Shown: positions 1 through 9,334 of the stretch, in pieces | How positions within the stretch are numbered: position 1 is the stretch's first letter | Layout: each line of letters begins with the position of its first letter | The notes under the pieces: generated by a model | Told to the model about the DNA's origin: nothing | The model's database searches: none | Seen by the model: only the letters and a program-made list of their open reading frames with translations | Assembly: GCA_027493875.1 (NCBI GenBank) | Contig: JAOSJX010000026.1 | Location: 124,001-188,000 of the forward strand | DNA: 64,000 nucleotides | Direction: 5' to 3' | Source: Deltaproteobacteria bacterium | Lineage (GTDB): Bacteria; Lernaellota; Lernaellaia; JACKCT01 | Made by a program: the position numbers and the translations under genes

Positions 1-1652
1 CCTCATTTCCCTTCCACAAATCAGGCTTTTCTCGCGCATCCACAACACGTCGTCGATGGTGGAAATGAAGTCCTCCACCATGTCGCGGAGGTCGCGGCCG
101 TGGAAGGCAAATCCGTTTTCCTGATCGATGGCCGTATCTTTGAGACCGCCGACGGCGTTGACGACCGGCAACTGCCCGTCGCGCATGGCGAGCATCTGGC
201 TGATGCCGCACGGTTCGTAGAGGCTGGGCATGAGAAAGACGTCGCCGCTCGAATAAAGCGCGTCGGCGAGGCGTTCGCTGGTCGCGTTCACGAAGCAAAA
301 CGCGTCGAAACGCGCGGTCATGTCGCGCAGCGCCTGCTCCCAGTGCGGCAGTCCCGCGCCGAGGAGAACGAACACGCCTCCCCGCGGCATCGAGCTTTTC
401 CATCAGGCGCTCGAAGGCGAACCGTTCGTCGTGCCCGCGTTCGAAAAGCAGGCGGATTTTTTGGTCGGACAGCCGTGTGACGCCCGTCAGGACCACGGCG
501 GGTTTTTTCGCGGACCACGCTTCGAGCCGGTCCCGCGTTTCCCCGTGCGGCGACGCATCCGACGATTTCTGGATCAGCGCCGTCGTCTCCTCGGCCAGCA
601 ACGACCGCAGTGCGCCGAAATCGAGCGCGGCGGCTTTGCGTTTGGGGGGTATTCCAAGCCGTTCAGCACGCCCACGAGCCGGCCTTCGTCGCGCGCGGCG
701 CGGACAACCCACTCAATCCTTCGGCTCCCCAGAAGCCGGCGCCGTGATCCGACGGAAAAACGATCTCCTCGGCGTACGTCGGGCTGACGGTGTTGACCAT
801 GTCGGCCGTTTGGATCGCGGCGGCGAGCGGCGTATAGCACGGCCACCCGAAGCGGCGGTCGGCGAACCGCGCGGCGATCTCGCTTCGCGTGGCCGGGTCG
901 GTCAGCAGCTCCGGAAACCAGGCGCCGAGCGACGATTCGTGACCTTCGATCGGCCGCGTTCCCTGGATGCCGATATTGTGGATCGTCAGGACGGCGCGGT
1001 GCTTTTTCAGTTTCGCGAACGCCGGATGCAGCTCGCGCAAAAAGAGAAGCGTTCCGGCATGCCAGTCGTGCGCGTGGAGAATGTCCACGCCCTTGAAGGG
1101 ACCGATCCCGCCGGCCACCGCCTGCCCCACCGCGGAGCAGAACAGCGCGAATTTCGACGCGTCCGCGGCGAAGGGCCGGCTGGCGTCGTCGTGAAAATAG
1201 ATGGGGTTGCCGCGAATCCAAATGTTTTCGACCACGACGTGCGTGACGTTGCGCTCGGCCCTGTCAGGCTTCAATTCGTGAATCTCGGCGCGTTCCACGC
1301 GCCCGCAGAACGGGAATTCGACCGCGTACGACTTTTTCAGGGGATGGTCGATATGCAGAAAGCCGTAGGCCGGCGTGACCACGGTAACCTTCAGTCCTTC
1401 GGCCGCGAGCGCCGGGGAGATCGCGGATGACGTCGGCGATGCCGCCGACCTTGCCGCCGCGCAGGGCGCCGTTTTCCGCGGCGATCATGAGCACGTGCGT
1501 CTTTTTCGGCGCGCGTAGTTTTGGACGGCGCGGACGCCGTATTTTTCACCGGCGCTTTCCCGGCGGCCGTCTTCTTCGCTGTCGTCTTTTTTTACCGTCT
1601 TTTTCTTCGCGACCGTTTCCTTCGACTTCGCGACGTCTTTTTTAACCGCCAT
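1..1652 (-). CDS. glgA: glycogen/starch synthase (GT5), C-terminus outside window, frameshifted
   Basis: Transfers glucose from a nucleotide sugar to the growing alpha-1,4-glucan in the cytoplasm. The N-terminal GT5 half is clear: a KVGGIADV donor-site motif near 1440, HAHDWHAG near 1080, TIHNIGIQG near 985 and NTVSPTYAEEI near 790. Upstream of the catalytic domain is a Lys/Ala-rich extension starting at the ATG at 1652; such extensions occur in some GT5 proteins of deltaproteobacteria-like lineages. The reading frame changes at least four times (near 1500, 1390, 690 and 450), each consistent with a one-base indel. The C-terminal glycosyltransferase lobe continues to the window edge and is cut off. 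The family call is firm; the exact start is less so. Confidence 0.88.
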
Positions 1653-1757
1653 GGCCTACCTCGGATGGAGAGTGCGTTTCGGGCTCTTAATTGAAATCGT
1701 CTTTTGCTTCAATCGGCGGCGCGTTCGGAGCCGTGACAATTTTGGAACGCGTTGTCG

Positions 1758-3443
1758 TCAGGCGCCCGCGTTTTCACGCAACCAGCGAACCAAAAAGCCG
1801 ACCGCGTCATCGTCGAGCGCCCGGTCCGGATCGGAATAGCCGGCGATCCGTCCGCGGCCGCGGACCAGAAAGTGATCCAACCCGTCAAAACGCTTGTGCG
1901 CGTATCCGCCTTTCTTTTCGCCGGCTTTGACGAGCGGCGCGGCCATGCCGTCGAAAATCTGCTGGTCTTTTTCCATGGTGACGTGAAGCACGGGCGCCTT
2001 GGCGGCCGCCAAGTCGGCGGCCGGGTTCAGTTTGTCCCATTGCCGATAGAGATCCAGATACACCGGCCGTCCGCCGATGACGGTGAATTCCTCGTCGCCT
2101 TCCCGCGCGCGCCGGATGGCGATGGCCACGGGATGGTCCGTCATCGCGTCGGGATCGTCCCGCTGCCCCATCGCCGCGAGTCGGCGGCGGGCCTGCTCGA
2201 GCGCCAGTTCGGTGAGGGAAACCGGCGACGGCGCCAGGACGATCACCGCGGCGATTTCCGGCCGCTTCGCCGCCAGCCGCAGGGCCACGTTTCCGCCCTC
2301 GCCGTGGCCGACGAGGGCGACGCGCGCGGCGTCGACGCCGGGCTGCGCGAGAAGGTTGTCGAGCGCCCGCGACGCGTCCGCCTCGAGCACCGAGAGCGCG
2401 GACTGCGCAAGATCGCCTTGCGATCCGCCCACGCCCCGGTCGGCGTAGGACATCACGACGAATCCGGATTCGGCGATCTTATCGCACAGCGCACCGGTGA
2501 GCGTGTCGAGTCCCGTGACGAAATCCACGCCGCGCGCGTCCTGGCCGCCGGTATCGGAGAGAAACAAAACGGCCGGCAAATCGGGATGATCGCCGCGCGG
2601 CCGGCGGACGAGGGCCTTCAGCATCGGCCGCGGCGTTCCGGCGATGCCCTCGCCCCCTTGAAAGGACGCCTCGCCCGTTTCGACGGTCGACGGGACGCGG
2701 CGTGGCGCCGGCGCCTCGCGCGTCGTCCCCTTATACCCTTGAAGCTCCGCGACGGCCCCGGTGGCGGGGATTTCGATGCGGATCAACCGGCCGCTGCCGT
2801 CCGCCCACGCCGAGACGCCGTAGGTGTCGAGATCGATAAAATAACGGCGCGCCGCGAAATTCCCGCCCGCGAGCGCGGCGGTATCGTCGCCGCGGTCGTC
2901 GACGTAGGCCGTGGTTTCGACCATCTCGCTGGGGACCACCACCGGGATCGATTTTCCCAGAATTTTCTGCATGACCGCGCGGTGCACGAGCGCGCCGAAA
3001 TGGCTGAACACCCCGGCATCGACGACGGCGGCGGAGGCGGGGCCTTCGATTTTGCGTTCGAGGGACGCTTCGCCGGTGTTGAGTTTGACCAGAAAACGGA
3101 ACCCGTCGTACACCATCGCCAGCTTGCGCGGCAGGCGGTCGACGTAAACCTCGCGCTGATAATCGCGAAAAACGCCGCCCGCCTTCACGGCCAATTCCGT
3201 ATAATCGTTGACCGCGCTCTGGTCCACCGATTCGTCCTTGACGGTGCCGCTGCTTTTGACGACGTACGCGCCGTCCTCGTCCATGTCGATCTCGAATTTC
3301 TCGGCGCCGATGACTTTTCCGCCGCTCCTGATTTCATACACGCCCGCGAACGACGCCGCGGACGCGAACGCCGGCACGAGGAACAATAAGGTGACCGCGG
3401 CCAGGGCCGCGCGAGGAACGGTCGACGTCAAATTTTCCCCCAT
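1758..3443 (-). CDS. exported alpha/beta-hydrolase-like protein lacking the nucleophile Ser
   Basis: A 561-residue protein. I start it at the ATG at 3443 because a clear signal peptide follows (hydrophobic core ending AFASAAS). Residues ~25-260 form a beta-rich domain resembling DUF3108-type lipid-binding domains. Residues ~290-560 are an alpha/beta hydrolase fold of the serine aminopeptidase/dienelactone hydrolase kind. The nucleophile elbow reads VGHGEGG, where active homologues have GHSEGG, so the catalytic Ser is Gly. The distal His region (FDGLDHF) is kept. The frame is intact over its whole length, unusual in this window, so the substitution is not a frameshift artefact. It may be an inactive or binding hydrolase. 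It is transcribed away from the peptidase gene at 3695. Confidence 0.8.
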   Translation of the reverse strand: MGENLTSTVPRAALAAVTLLFLVPAFASAASFAGVYEIRSGGKVIGAEKFEIDMDEDGAYVVKSSGTVKDESVDQSAVNDYTELAVKAGGVFRDYQREVYVDRLPRKLAMVYDGFRFLVKLNTGEASLERKIEGPASAAVVDAGVFSHFGALVHRAVMQKILGKSIPVVVPSEMVETTAYVDDRGDDTAALAGGNFAARRYFIDLDTYGVSAWADGSGRLIRIEIPATGAVAELQGYKGTTREAPAPRRVPSTVETGEASFQGGEGIAGTPRPMLKALVRRPRGDHPDLPAVLFLSDTGGQDARGVDFVTGLDTLTGALCDKIAESGFVVMSYADRGVGGSQGDLAQSALSVLEADASRALDNLLAQPGVDAARVALVGHGEGGNVALRLAAKRPEIAAVIVLAPSPVSLTELALEQARRRLAAMGQRDDPDAMTDHPVAIAIRRAREGDEEFTVIGGRPVYLDLYRQWDKLNPAADLAAAKAPVLHVTMEKDQQIFDGMAAPLVKAGEKKGGYAHKRFDGLDHFLVRGRGRIAGYSDPDRALDDDAVGFLVRWLRENAGA

Positions 3444-3694
3444 GGCGCCGGAACAACGCGGGGCTTGTGTATCAAATCGCGGCGCGCGACGCAAACGGCC
3501 CGCACCGAGGCGCGGCGCGAATTTTTTTAACGTCGCGCGCGCCCGGCCGAGGCGCCGGACGCCGCCGCCGAGGACTTGCTCGAAGCGCGTCCGCGGGGTC
3601 CGGTTGGCAACGAGCGCGCCTTCGGATAAGGTTTGCGGCTTCGTTCCAAGGGAAACCGAGGCGGCCGTCCGGCCGCGTACGCCCGGGGGCTCAC

Positions 3695-5575
3695 ATGCGT
3701 AAAATCATTGCGGCCTTATTGATCGCGTCGGCGGCGTGTGCCCTGGCCGGCGCGGCGGAGGTTCGCGAGAGAAAGGATATCGCCGTGAAGGATACCTGGG
3801 ATCTTTCCGATCTCTACCCGACGGTGGAAGCGTTTCTGGCGGAGAAAAAATCCTTTGAGGCCGATTTGAAAAAGATCGAAGCCTACAAAGGCCGCCTCGC
3901 CGAATCCGCCAAGGTTTTGAAAGAAGCGCTCGACGTCTATTGGGGCCTGGAAGAACGCCAGCGGCGTATGGAGTCCTACGCCGGGCGTTTGTCCGATCAG
4001 GATACCCGCGACCAGACGAACAAAGCCTACGCCAGCGAAGTGTCGCAAAACCGCTCGCGCCTCGGCACGGTATCCGCCTACATGGAACCGGAAATTGTGG
4101 CGCTGGGCGAGGCGGGCGTCGAGAAATTTCTCGCGGCGGAATCGGGGCTCGCGTCGTACAGGCGCCCGTTGGAGGAAACGCTGCGTCTCGCGGAACACAT
4201 TCTCTCGCCGCAGGAGGAGAAGATTCTCGCCGCCGCGTCCGACATCGCGGGGGCCGGGTCCAACATCTACGGCCTGTTTTCCAACGCCGACCTGCCGCGT
4301 AAAACGATCACGCTGTCCGACGGCTCGGAAGTAAAGCTGACGGACGCGAATTACGCCAAGTACCGCCGCGCGCCGGTGAAGGCCGACCGGGATCTGCTCG
4401 CCGAAACCTTCTTCTCCCAGTACGACGGGTTCAAGCGCGTGATCGGCGAAATGCTCTACACGCAGATCAAGGCGCACCGGTTCTACGCCGAGGCGCGCGG
4501 CTACGACTCGACGCTCGCCTCGGCGCTGAACCGCGACGACGTCGATCCGGCGATTTACAAAACGCTCATCGAGACGGCGCACAAGAACCTCCCGACCTTC
4601 CACCGCTACCTGCGCCTCAAGGCGCGGGCGATGGGTGTCGCAAAAGTGGATTATCAGGACCTCTACGCGTCGTTTACGGAGGACGTTTCCATCGACGTGC
4701 CGTGGGCGGAGGCGAAGACGATGCTGGTCGAATCGCTCGCGCCCATGGGCGAGGACTACGTCAAAAACATCCGCGCCTCGCTCGAAAACCGGTGGATCGA
4801 CGTTTATCCGACGGAAGGCAAGCGCAGCGGCGCCTATTCCAGCGGCTGGGCCTACGGCGTGCATCCGTACGTGCTGATGAACTACAACGACGAGTACCAG
4901 GACGTCCTGACCCTCGCGCACGAACTCGGCCACGCACTGCATTCACACTACTCCAATGCGGCGCAACCGCTGCCCTCTTCGGATTATTCGACGTTCGTCG
5001 CGGAGATCGCCTCGACGTTCAACGAAAATCTGCTGAACGACTACATGCTTAAAAAGGTGCAGGACGAAAACGAACGCTTCTACCTGCTCGGCAATTTCCT
5101 CGACGGCACGATCAAAGGAACCTTTTTCCGGCAGATTCAGTTCGCCGAATTCGAATGGATGGCGCACCAGCGCGTCGAGGCCGGCGAGGCGCTCACCGGT
5201 GAAACGCTCTCCAAGATGTATTTGGAGCTCGTCCGCAAGTACTACGGCCACGACGAAGGCGCGTGCAACGTGCCGGAATTCTACGCGGCGGAATGGGCCT
5301 ACATCCCGCACTTCTACTTCAACTATTACGTGTTCCAGTATTCAACGAGCGTCGCCGCGGCCAGCGCGTTGTCCGAAAAAGTCCTGGCCGGCGAACCGGG
5401 CGCCCTCGCCCGCTATCAGGGGTTGCTCAAAGCCGGCGGCTCGAACGATCCGGTGACGCTCGTGCGCGAGGCGGGCATCGACATGACCGAGCCCGAAGCC
5501 TTCGACGCCCTCGTGGCCCGCGCCAACCGCTACATGGACGAACTCGAGAAGATTCTGGACGCGAAAGGGCTGTAG
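3695..5575 (+). CDS. pepF: oligoendopeptidase F, M3 family, with signal peptide
   Basis: Zinc metallopeptidase of 626 residues that cleaves short oligopeptides. The HELGH motif is at about residue 409, inside an LTLAHELGHALH context, and the third ligand lies in the downstream ASTFNEN helix. The N-terminal WDLSDLYP segment is a hallmark of the M3B oligoendopeptidase F group. Most PepF proteins are cytosolic, but this one starts MRKIIAALLIASAACALAGAAE, a good Sec signal or lipoprotein-like peptide, which implies export to the periplasm. The ATG at 3695 is chosen over upstream in-frame starts because it places this peptide at the N-terminus. The frame is uninterrupted. The 250 bases upstream hold no recognised gene. 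Confidence 0.93.
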   Translation: MRKIIAALLIASAACALAGAAEVRERKDIAVKDTWDLSDLYPTVEAFLAEKKSFEADLKKIEAYKGRLAESAKVLKEALDVYWGLEERQRRMESYAGRLSDQDTRDQTNKAYASEVSQNRSRLGTVSAYMEPEIVALGEAGVEKFLAAESGLASYRRPLEETLRLAEHILSPQEEKILAAASDIAGAGSNIYGLFSNADLPRKTITLSDGSEVKLTDANYAKYRRAPVKADRDLLAETFFSQYDGFKRVIGEMLYTQIKAHRFYAEARGYDSTLASALNRDDVDPAIYKTLIETAHKNLPTFHRYLRLKARAMGVAKVDYQDLYASFTEDVSIDVPWAEAKTMLVESLAPMGEDYVKNIRASLENRWIDVYPTEGKRSGAYSSGWAYGVHPYVLMNYNDEYQDVLTLAHELGHALHSHYSNAAQPLPSSDYSTFVAEIASTFNENLLNDYMLKKVQDENERFYLLGNFLDGTIKGTFFRQIQFAEFEWMAHQRVEAGEALTGETLSKMYLELVRKYYGHDEGACNVPEFYAAEWAYIPHFYFNYYVFQYSTSVAAASALSEKVLAGEPGALARYQGLLKAGGSNDPVTLVREAGIDMTEPEAFDALVARANRYMDELEKILDAKGL

Positions 5576-5618
5576 CAACCGGGGGGGATTCTTGCGCGAT
5601 TTGGCTCGCCGCCTGCTC

Positions 5619-6104
5619 TTAGTCCGCGTCGCCGAGGTACAGAGGCGTCGTACCTTGGTCGCCGTTGCGTCGAACGACTTCGCTAAGCGACTTGGGAAAG
5701 GCTTTTCGGTTTGGGAGTTCGCCAACCGGTATCCATGCGATACTCCGGTGCCCCGGATCGCGTGGGACGAGATCAATGGCGGAAGCGAGCGTCGCGGTAA
5801 AATAAAACTCGACCGAATGAAGTGCGGCGACGTCGCCGATCACGCGTTTCCGCCTTGATCCAATGAACTCGCGAACCGTGACGCAATCGCCGACGGTGAC
5901 GTCGGCGTTTAATTCTTCGCGGCATTCCCTTGCCAGTGTCTCCGCGAGCGTTTCTCCGAACTCCTGTCGTCCTCCCGGAAGAATCCACCACCGGTCGTCG
6001 CCGTCGGCGACTTCGATCATAAGAACCCGACCGTCGCGGACAATGACCGCTCGTGCCACCGTCGTTACGGAATGCATTTCCACATTCGACATTCTACTTT
6101 CCAC
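5619..6104 (-). CDS. Nudix hydrolase
   Basis: A 161-residue protein with a full Nudix box (GGRQEFGE...RECREEL, the G-x5-E-x7-RE-x2-EE pattern) at about residues 44-67. It should bind Mg2+ and hydrolyse a nucleoside diphosphate linked to another group; the substrate cannot be told from sequence. The likely start is one of three close Met codons (6104, 6092, 6077); homology would favour the one at 6077, just before the first beta strand. It lies 12 bases downstream of apbE on the same strand and is probably the last gene of a three-gene operon (Zn-ribbon protein, ApbE, Nudix). A link to flavin or nucleotide clean-up is only suggested by that neighbourhood. Confidence 0.88.
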   Translation of the reverse strand: MESRMSNVEMHSVTTVARAVIVRDGRVLMIEVADGDDRWWILPGGRQEFGETLAETLARECREELNADVTVGDCVTVREFIGSRRKRVIGDVAALHSVEFYFTATLASAIDLVPRDPGHRSIAWIPVGELPNRKAFPKSLSEVVRRNGDQGTTPLYLGDAD

Positions 6105-6116
6105 ATTCCAAATGAT

Positions 6117-7196
6117 TCATTTCGCGATATACCGATCGAACCCGCTCGTCTTGAGCGAGCGGAACGCGGTGCCGTCGTGAACGATGAGGTAGCCTTCGGC
6201 CCGTTCGTGCTCTTCGAGAAGCCGCAGGCCCTTTTCCGGGCCGAGGACGTTTGCGGCGGTCGCCAGCGCGTCGGCCAGCGCGCAGGTCGGCGCGACCACC
6301 GAAACGGAGGCGAGCCCGTGCTCCACCGGGCGCCGGGTCTTCGGGTCGATGGTATGCGAGATGCGTTTCCCATCGACGATGCGGTAGTTCCGGTAGTCGC
6401 CGCTGGTGGCGACGGCGGTATCGGTCACGCCGAGCACGAGTTCGAGTTCGGTTCCCGTTTTCGCTTCGGGATTCGGCCGATCCACGCCGATGCGCCAGGG
6501 AACGCGGTCGGCGTTGAGCCCGTGCGTGCGGACCTCGCCGCCCACCTCCACCATGACGTTGGGATACCCCGCGGCGACGAGCGCGTCGTGCGCTTTGTCC
6601 ACCGCGTAACCCTTGGCGACGGCCGACAGATCGATCTGAACGCCGTCTTGCTTCTTTGTCAGCGACCCGGTTTGCTTGTCGGCGATGAGTTTGCGGTAGT
6701 TCACCAGCTCGCCGGCCACCGCCAAGTCGATCTTGTCCGGCACGAGCGGCACGCTGCGGTTGGCGCCGAATCCCCAAAGCTCGACGAGCGGTTCGATCGT
6801 CGGGTCGAACGCGCCTTCCGACAGCCGCGCCACCGTCAACGCCAGCCGGACGACGCGCATCGTGTCGCTCGACACCGGCACGGCCTGGCCCGCCCGCGCG
6901 GCATTGAACTGGGAAGCTTCCGACGTGCTTTTGTACGTGGACATCTTGGCGTCCACGTCGTCGAGGATGTCCTTGATGCGTCGTTCGAGCGCCCGGCGCG
7001 TATCCTGCCCCATGGGCGGCAGCGCGATGGTGACGTGGTACGTCGTGCCCATCGTGCTGCCGGCGAAAACCCAGGGGGCCGCTTTGGTGTAGTCGATGTC
7101 GGGTTTGTCCGGCCGGCAGGCGGCCGAGAGCAAGACCGCCGCGCCCACCACGGCGATGGTCGTTCCCCGCAACGCATGGCGCACGGCGCGACGCAA
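6117..7196 (-). CDS. apbE: FAD:protein FMN transferase (ApbE), lipoprotein
   Basis: Transfers FMN from FAD to a Thr/Ser of target flavoproteins such as NqrB, NqrC or RnfG, outside the cytoplasmic membrane. The 359-residue protein has an N-terminal signal with lipobox LSAAC, so it should be lipid-anchored. Family features visible: STMGTTYHVT near residue 48, the FDPTIEPLVELWGFG block, the VAKGYAVD segment, the VEVGGEVRTHG flavin-site motif and a late ISHTIDPKT segment. The frame is intact. It sits between a Zn-ribbon protein and a Nudix hydrolase. No Nqr or Rnf genes are in the window, so the target flavoprotein is unknown. Confidence 0.94.
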   Translation of the reverse strand: MRRAVRHALRGTTIAVVGAAVLLSAACRPDKPDIDYTKAAPWVFAGSTMGTTYHVTIALPPMGQDTRRALERRIKDILDDVDAKMSTYKSTSEASQFNAARAGQAVPVSSDTMRVVRLALTVARLSEGAFDPTIEPLVELWGFGANRSVPLVPDKIDLAVAGELVNYRKLIADKQTGSLTKKQDGVQIDLSAVAKGYAVDKAHDALVAAGYPNVMVEVGGEVRTHGLNADRVPWRIGVDRPNPEAKTGTELELVLGVTDTAVATSGDYRNYRIVDGKRISHTIDPKTRRPVEHGLASVSVVAPTCALADALATAANVLGPEKGLRLLEEHERAEGYLIVHDGTAFRSLKTSGFDRYIAK

Positions 7197-7215
7197 GCGG
7201 TTTACCCGATGCCGC

Positions 7216-7653
7216 TCATGCCGGGACGGCCGGGTGATCCACGATGCCGCCGGTGAAATCCAGGCGCGGCTCGATGGGATACAGGTTGAGCTCCTCGATG
7301 AGCGCCGCCGGACGGCACGTGTCGCCGGAGGCCACCGGCCGCTGGCAACTCGAGCAGATCAGATCGGCGTTGTCGTAGTGAAATCCGCCGGACACGGTTT
7401 CGATATGCACCGCCAGCTTGTACGTGTCGGCGCCGCAATGCGGACACCGATGCGGAACCGACGCGGCCGCCGCGTCGCGCGTGCTGAGACGCGCCTCGGC
7501 GCGAAACTCGTGGCGCGTCCCGCAGTGGATGCATTTGGTGTGCGCGCGCGAGTCGGCATCCGGCACGACCTCCACGCCGCCTCCGTTCATGCGCAGGCGG
7601 ATATCCGCCCAGATGACCGGTTCCCAAGACTCCAAACATCGCCGGCATTTCAT
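7216..7653 (-). CDS. small Zn-ribbon-rich protein of unknown function
   Basis: A 145-residue protein with four CxxC pairs: CRRC at residues 3-6, CIHC near 41, CPHC near 70 and CSSC near 101. This spacing suggests two zinc-ribbon units. There is no signal peptide or membrane segment. It is the first gene of a tight run with apbE (19-base gap) and the Nudix gene. Upstream on the minus strand a TGTTACAAT stretch (about 7704-7696) could be an extended -10 box, but no good -35 is visible. I do not recognise the family. The frame is intact and the composition matches its neighbours. Confidence 0.7.
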   Translation of the reverse strand: MKCRRCLESWEPVIWADIRLRMNGGGVEVVPDADSRAHTKCIHCGTRHEFRAEARLSTRDAAAASVPHRCPHCGADTYKLAVHIETVSGGFHYDNADLICSSCQRPVASGDTCRPAALIEELNLYPIEPRLDFTGGIVDHPAVPA

Positions 7654-7798
7654 TGTTTTCTCCTTCCCGGCCCGCGTCGGTCGGCCGAGTCGTCACCTCT
7701 CCATAACATTGTAACACGCCGGACGAAAAGGGGCGGCGAAAAAAATCCGGCCGCCGGCGAAACCATGCGATATCACGGGCCTGCGCGCCGTGCCGTCC

Positions 7799-7826
7799 TT
7801 GACAGCGAGACCTTATCTGCTAACGT
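7799..7826 (+). promoter_or_regulatory. candidate sigma-70-type promoter
   Basis: TTGACA at 7799-7804 is followed after 16 bases by TAACGT at 7821-7826. This would start transcription about 25 bases before the gene at 7860. The -35 is perfect and the -10 is weak. Prediction from sequence only. Confidence 0.35.
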
Positions 7827-7859
7827 AAAAAGTCAGGCTTGTACTGAGATTTTGCCGCG

Positions 7860-8399
7860 TTGCCCCCGAGGATTCGCTTGCGTCACAGGACCATTTTGAC
7901 CGTCCTGGCCGTTCTCGTCATGACGGCCGGGCCGGTGTTTGCCGAAGAAGCGAAAGTGCTCTTCCTCTGGATCGACGACCAAGGCAAAGCGCACTACACC
8001 GAAAATTTCAACGCCATCCCGCAGCCCTTCCGCAAGACCGCCGTCAAGGGCACGTTCACGCCGGACAAGAAAGCGGAGCCCGCCAAACCGAAGTGCGAAA
8101 ACGCCACGCCGGTCGCGAGCAACACCAACTACTACGTCAAAGGCGGCGCGCTGCACGTGGAAGGCGAAATTTCCAACGGCTTCGCCGGAACGGTGTCGTA
8201 CGTACGCGTCAAGGTGAACTTCTTCGATGCCGCCGATCAGTTCGTGAAAGCGGAATCGACGTACGTCGACCCGCTCGAACTGGCGCCCTGTCAGAAGGGC
8301 AGCTTCTCCATCGTCTCGCCTTTCATCGAGAGCATCGCGAACTTCAAAATCGAGTTCACGTCGGGGGCGAAGGAGCTGAAGGTCGAAGGGGTGCCTTAA
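7860..8399 (+). CDS. secreted FxLYD-domain-like protein
   Basis: A 179-residue protein starting at a TTG at 7860 (an alternative TTG is at 7878); no ATG precedes the signal peptide, which ends around GPVFAEE. The first ~60 residues contain a DUF4124-like segment (the FLWIDDQGKAHYTEN pattern: short beta strands reading out WxDxxGxxHYT). Residues ~80-175 resemble the FxLYD/DUF3426 beta-sandwich seen in envelope proteins, with LHVEGEISN at its start and a SFSI...FKIEF ending. Function is unknown; it probably acts in the periplasm. The next gene starts 2 bases after its stop, so the two are probably co-transcribed. Confidence 0.72.
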   Translation: MPPRIRLRHRTILTVLAVLVMTAGPVFAEEAKVLFLWIDDQGKAHYTENFNAIPQPFRKTAVKGTFTPDKKAEPAKPKCENATPVASNTNYYVKGGALHVEGEISNGFAGTVSYVRVKVNFFDAADQFVKAESTYVDPLELAPCQKGSFSIVSPFIESIANFKIEFTSGAKELKVEGVP

Positions 8400-8401
8400 C
8401 G

Positions 8402-9169
8402 ATGCCGCCCATCATCACGCTGCTCACCGACTTCGGCGAACGCGACGGCTATGTCGCGCAGATGAAGGGCGTGATCCTTTCGATCTGTCCGAGCGCGGTT
8501 CTCGTGGACATCACGCACGAGATCGCCGCGCAGGACGTGGAAGGCGGCGCGTACGTTCTTGCGCAAACCGTGGGACGCTTCCCGGCGGGGACGATCCACG
8601 TGGGCGTCGTCGATCCCGGCGTCGGCACGGCGCGTCGCGGGATGGCGATGACGAGCGGCGGGCAGTTTTTCGTCGGGCCCGACAACGGTCTGTTTTCGTT
8701 CGCGTGGGCGGACGAGGCGCGCGCGTTCGAAATCGTACCCGACGCATCGGCCTCCCCCCACCTTTCACGGCCGCGATCTCTTCGCACCCGTCGGCGCGCG
8801 CCTCGCCGCCGGAGAACAGCTGAATCGTTCGGAACCGAATTCCGCAATCCGGTGTTGCTCGAAACGTGGGCGAAGACGTTGGTCGGCGATCTCGCCACGG
8901 GGCGCGTCTTGCACACGGACCGCTTCGGCAACGTCATCACGAATTTCCGGCCGGAGGATTTCGGCGGCGCCCCGCCTTCCTTCGCCCTGCCGACGCGCTC
9001 CGTGCCGGACGACCTGCCGGTGGTCCGTACCTTCGGCGACGTGCCGGCCGGTAAGGCGTGCTGGATGATCGGCAGCGGCGGCTACTTCGAACTCGCCGTC
9101 AACGGCGGCAGCGCCGCCGCCCGCTTCGCCGTTGAGCGCGGCGACCCGGTGCACGCAAGAAGGCGATAG
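8402..9169 (+). CDS. SAM hydroxide adenosyltransferase (DUF62 family), two compensating frameshifts
   Basis: Member of the fluorinase/chlorinase superfamily. Ordinary bacterial members use water to cleave S-adenosylmethionine to adenosine and methionine. The N-terminus (ITLLTDFGERDGYVAQMKG) and the VVDPGVG and FFVGPDNG motifs are diagnostic. Between about 8755 and 8820 the reading frame is shifted; in the neighbouring frame the missing family motif TFHGRDLFAPVGARLA is present, after which the original frame resumes. So the open frame looks intact but carries two cancelling indels and a wrong central peptide. The C-terminal domain has TDRFGNVITN. It probably forms a pair with the upstream secreted protein gene. 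Confidence 0.9.
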   Translation: MPPIITLLTDFGERDGYVAQMKGVILSICPSAVLVDITHEIAAQDVEGGAYVLAQTVGRFPAGTIHVGVVDPGVGTARRGMAMTSGGQFFVGPDNGLFSFAWADEARAFEIVPDASASPHLSRPRSLRTRRRAPRRRRTAESFGTEFRNPVLLETWAKTLVGDLATGRVLHTDRFGNVITNFRPEDFGGAPPSFALPTRSVPDDLPVVRTFGDVPAGKACWMIGSGGYFELAVNGGSAAARFAVERGDPVHARRR

Positions 9170-9177
9170 TCGGCCGA

Positions 9178-9310
9178 CTGCATTTTTCAACGCAGAGATC
9201 GCGGAGACCGCAGAGTTATCGGCTCGACGTCTCCTGAAACCTGATACCCGATACACGAAACCTCGATTTCCTTTGCGTCCTCCGCGTCCTCTGCGGTAGA
9301 ACAAAGCCGA
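9178..9310. repeat. intergenic degenerate repeat arms (CGCAGAG/GCGTCC type)
   Basis: Gene-free stretch. The left arm repeats CGCAGAG/CGCGGAG words. The right arm is the opposite-strand version (GCGTCC TCCGCGTCC TCTGCGG). Between them lies a second word set built from CCTGA-AACC and CCGATAC. No hairpin as strong as those at 21140 or 30882 is seen. Same style as 32380 and 35640. Confidence 0.6.
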
Positions 9311-9334
9311 TCGCATCGTCGGTTGGAGGCGCGC

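Noticed and set aside
1752..3389. 545-residue open frame on the plus strand
   Set aside because: Antisense to the alpha/beta hydrolase-like gene; no motif.
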